This document shows positions 5,479 through 7,349 of a stretch of 7,349 bases of DNA, in pieces. Each line of letters opens with the position of its first letter. Within the stretch, counting starts at the first letter, position 1. The stretch is from positions 1 to 7,349 of the forward strand of contig CALFEW010001022.1 of NCBI GenBank assembly GCA_937958365.1, written 5' to 3'. The notes beneath the pieces were generated by a model. The model was not told the origin of the DNA. It saw nothing but the letters and a program-made list of their open reading frames with translations, and did no database searches. Both the position numbers and the translations under genes were made by a program. Source of the stretch: an uncultured Chloroflexota bacterium (GTDB taxonomy: Bacteria > Chloroflexota > Anaerolineae > Promineifilales > Promineifilaceae).

Positions 5479-7349
5479 ATGATTGAGTCGCAAACCCTTC
5501 CTCAATACTTTTTACAACAAGCGCACAAATACGGCGCGGGCAAAATCGCGCTGCGCCAGAAGGAGTTTGGCATCTGGCGAGAGTTTAGCTGGCAAGATTC
5601 TTACGAGCAGGTGAGGGACTTTGCCCTGGGGCTGATTGTTCTGGGGGTGCAGCGCGGCGACAAGATTTGCACAATCGGCGATAATGACCGGTATTACCTG
5701 TGGGGCTACCTGGGCTTATTGGCTGTCGGCGCGACGCAGGTGGGCATTTATACCGACGCCATCCCCGACGAAGTGGCCTACATCGCCGCGCACAGCGATT
5801 CCACATTTGCTTTAGCCAAAGACCAGGAACAATGCGACAAGCTGCTGGAAATCCGCGAGCAACTGCCGCAGATCAAGCGTGTCATTTACTGGGATGACCG
5901 GGGCTTGTGGAATTACGATGAACCGTGGCTGATTTCTTTTGCGGACGTGCAGGCGCTGGGGCGGGAATTGGCGCAGAGCGAGTCGCAGCGGTTTGAGACG
6001 GAAGTATGGTTGGGGAATAAGGAGGACACGGCCGTTCTCTGTTACACCTCTGGCACCACCGGCCTGCCCAAAGGAGCGATGCTCAGTCACCACAACCTGG
6101 TCACCAGCAGCCAGCTCTTTCAGGAAGTAGATCCCCGCCGCGACAGCGACAACCACGTCAGCCTGCTGCCCCTCGGCTGGATCGACGAACACGCCCTGGG
6201 CATTGCGCCGCATTGCAACTTCGGCATTATCCTCAACTTTCCCGAAGAGCCGGAAACCGTGCGCGAAAACGTGCGCGAAATCGCCCCGGAAGGCATCCTC
6301 TATAATTCGCGGCTGTGGGAATCGCTGGTGGGCATGGTCCAGGTAAACATCAAAGAATCCACCTGGCTGAACCGCAAGCTGTTCGATATGTTTTTGCCGG
6401 TTGGCTACGCCTACGCCGACAAAAAACTAAGCCGGGAATCAGCCGGGTTGGGGCTGAAACTGGCCTATAAAGCGGGCAATACGGCCGTATTCGCCCCCTT
6501 GCGTGACAAACTCGGCCTGTCGCGCATTCGCACTGCCTACACCGCCGGGGCCGCCCTCTCGCCCGACGTGATTCGCTTTTTCCACGCCCTGGGCGTCAAC
6601 CTGAAGCAAATTTACGGCTCGACCGAAGTCACCGGCGGGCTGACCATTCACCGCGACAATGACATTAAATTTGCCAGCGTCGGCCAGCCTGTGCCGGGAA
6701 CGGCCGTACACATAGACGCCGACACCAGCGAAATTTTGCTATCCGGCCCGGTCGTTTTTCAGGGCTATTACAAAGACGCAGCCGCCACAGACAAAGCGAT
6801 GTGGGTAAATGAGCAAGGCGAGCGCTGGTTCCGCACCGGTGACGCCGGCTACATAGACGAAGACGGCCACCTCATCTACCTGGACCGGGTGAAAGATATG
6901 ATCACCCTGGCGAACGGCGAGCGGTTTTCGCCGCAGTTCATCGAGGGGCGGCTGAAGTTTAATCCGTACATCCGCGACGTGATGGCCGTCGGTGGCCCGA
7001 CCCGCGACATGGTGACGGCGCTCATCGTCATGGACTTTGGTTACGTGGGCAATTGGGCCGAACGGCGCGGCCTGGGCTACACCACGTTCATAGATCTGTC
7101 GCAAAAGCTGGAGGTGTATACCCTGGTGAGTCAGGCGGTGGCGGAAGTGAATGCGAGTTTGCCGGAAAACGGCCGTGTCCGCCGCTTCGTCCTCATGCAC
7201 AAAGAATTCGACGCCGACGAAGCCGAAATGACCCGCTCCCGCAAACTGCGCCGCAACGTTCTCTACGACAAATACGCCGACATCATCGAAGCCATGTACG
7301 CCGGCCACGAAAAAGTAGACGTGCGCGCCACCGTCCGCTACCAGGACGG
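5479..7349 (+). CDS. AMP-forming long-chain-type acyl-CoA synthetase, 3'-partial
   Basis: This ANL-superfamily ligase activates a carboxylic acid, likely a fatty or branched acid, to an acyl-adenylate and then an acyl-CoA. The frame stays open for 623 codons to the right edge. Visible motifs are the phosphate-binding loop YTSGTTGLPKGAM (189-201), YGSTEV (379-384), RTGD (452-455), the hinge DRVKDMI (469-475) and a C-terminal EMTRSRKLRR. Lys589 in the last matches the catalytic lysine of the TPTLK-like motif of long-chain synthetases. ACSL-type proteins are usually 600-660 residues, so little is missing. ATG at 5479 is the first ATG after an in-frame TAG at 5449-5451, but no Shine-Dalgarno sequence precedes it because the repeat element abuts it. 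TTG at 5470 is the only nearby alternative. It follows the LivG-type gene on the same strand, and ligases of this type are known inside Liv-type operons of several phyla. Confidence 0.92.
   Translation, partial: MIESQTLPQYFLQQAHKYGAGKIALRQKEFGIWREFSWQDSYEQVRDFALGLIVLGVQRGDKICTIGDNDRYYLWGYLGLLAVGATQVGIYTDAIPDEVAYIAAHSDSTFALAKDQEQCDKLLEIREQLPQIKRVIYWDDRGLWNYDEPWLISFADVQALGRELAQSESQRFETEVWLGNKEDTAVLCYTSGTTGLPKGAMLSHHNLVTSSQLFQEVDPRRDSDNHVSLLPLGWIDEHALGIAPHCNFGIILNFPEEPETVRENVREIAPEGILYNSRLWESLVGMVQVNIKESTWLNRKLFDMFLPVGYAYADKKLSRESAGLGLKLAYKAGNTAVFAPLRDKLGLSRIRTAYTAGAALSPDVIRFFHALGVNLKQIYGSTEVTGGLTIHRDNDIKFASVGQPVPGTAVHIDADTSEILLSGPVVFQGYYKDAAATDKAMWVNEQGERWFRTGDAGYIDEDGHLIYLDRVKDMITLANGERFSPQFIEGRLKFNPYIRDVMAVGGPTRDMVTALIVMDFGYVGNWAERRGLGYTTFIDLSQKLEVYTLVSQAVAEVNASLPENGRVRRFVLMHKEFDADEAEMTRSRKLRRNVLYDKYADIIEAMYAGHEKVDVRATVRYQD

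Larger units (their letters stand above)
40..7176. repeat. Dispersed iterated palindromic octamer ACGGCCGT, 11 copies
   Basis: By hand scan, exact ACGGCCGT begins at 40, 403, 678, 955, 1759, 4357, 4585, 6028, 6481, 6700 and 7169. Nine copies are in annotated genes on either strand and two are intergenic. With independent bases at about 55-58% G+C, I estimate only about 0.1-0.2 copies expected. The pattern resembles a highly iterated palindrome such as cyanobacterial HIP1. There are no copies from 1767 to 4356. This entry spans the copies and is not a continuous element. Confidence 0.8.

Noticed and set aside
6739..7308. A 189-codon minus-strand open frame opposite the acyl-CoA synthetase
   Set aside because: The plus strand encodes RTGD, the hinge motif and the catalytic lysine region across this interval, so the minus-strand frame is a by-product.

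Overview
The window is a bacterial chromosomal stretch of moderately high G+C with densely packed genes. No rRNA, tRNA, CRISPR array, transposase or phage gene is visible. Gene content, the A/T-rich palindromic repeats in two intergenic gaps, and a heavily iterated octamer (ACGGCCGT) fit an environmental, possibly uncultured lineage. A member of Chloroflexota (Anaerolineae-like) is my best guess, held with low confidence because no phylogenetic marker gene is present.

Layout: (1) 1-999, plus strand, the C-terminal three quarters or more of an AlgI/DltB-type MBOAT O-acyltransferase, cut by the left edge. (2) 1030-1095, a long two-way terminator-like hairpin between convergent genes. (3) 1107-2282, minus strand, a DAO-family FAD oxidoreductase related to the sarcosine oxidase beta subunit. 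(4) 2307-2342, a terminator-like stem-loop. (5) 2351-4242, minus strand, two adjacent SPFH/band-7 membrane proteins overlapping by 4 bp, resembling an HflK/HflC-type pair but without ftsH in view. (6) 4243-4617, a divergent 375-bp intergenic region with perfect hairpins and a possible 15-codon leader ORF. (7) 4618-5391, plus strand, a LivG-type ABC ATPase. (8) 5394-5478, a nested inverted repeat filling almost the whole gap between two genes. (9) 5479 to the right edge, an AMP-forming acyl-CoA synthetase of the long-chain (ACSL/FadD15-like) type, open at the 3' end.

The last two genes look like the start of a Liv-type importer operon that carries an acyl-CoA ligase. Uptake of a branched-chain or carboxylic acid substrate by the ABC transporter could be coupled to its CoA activation. 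The permeases (LivH, LivM), binding protein and LivF would be expected just past the right edge. The SPFH pair is co-transcribed away from this operon, and the DAO gene follows it on the same strand after the stem-loop, so it may be a read-through member or have its own promoter.

The most unusual signal is not a gene. The perfect palindrome ACGGCCGT occurs 11 times in 7.3 kb, in coding and non-coding DNA, twice inside longer perfect palindromes of 16 and 20 bp. This is far above chance and recalls the HIP1 octamer of cyanobacteria.
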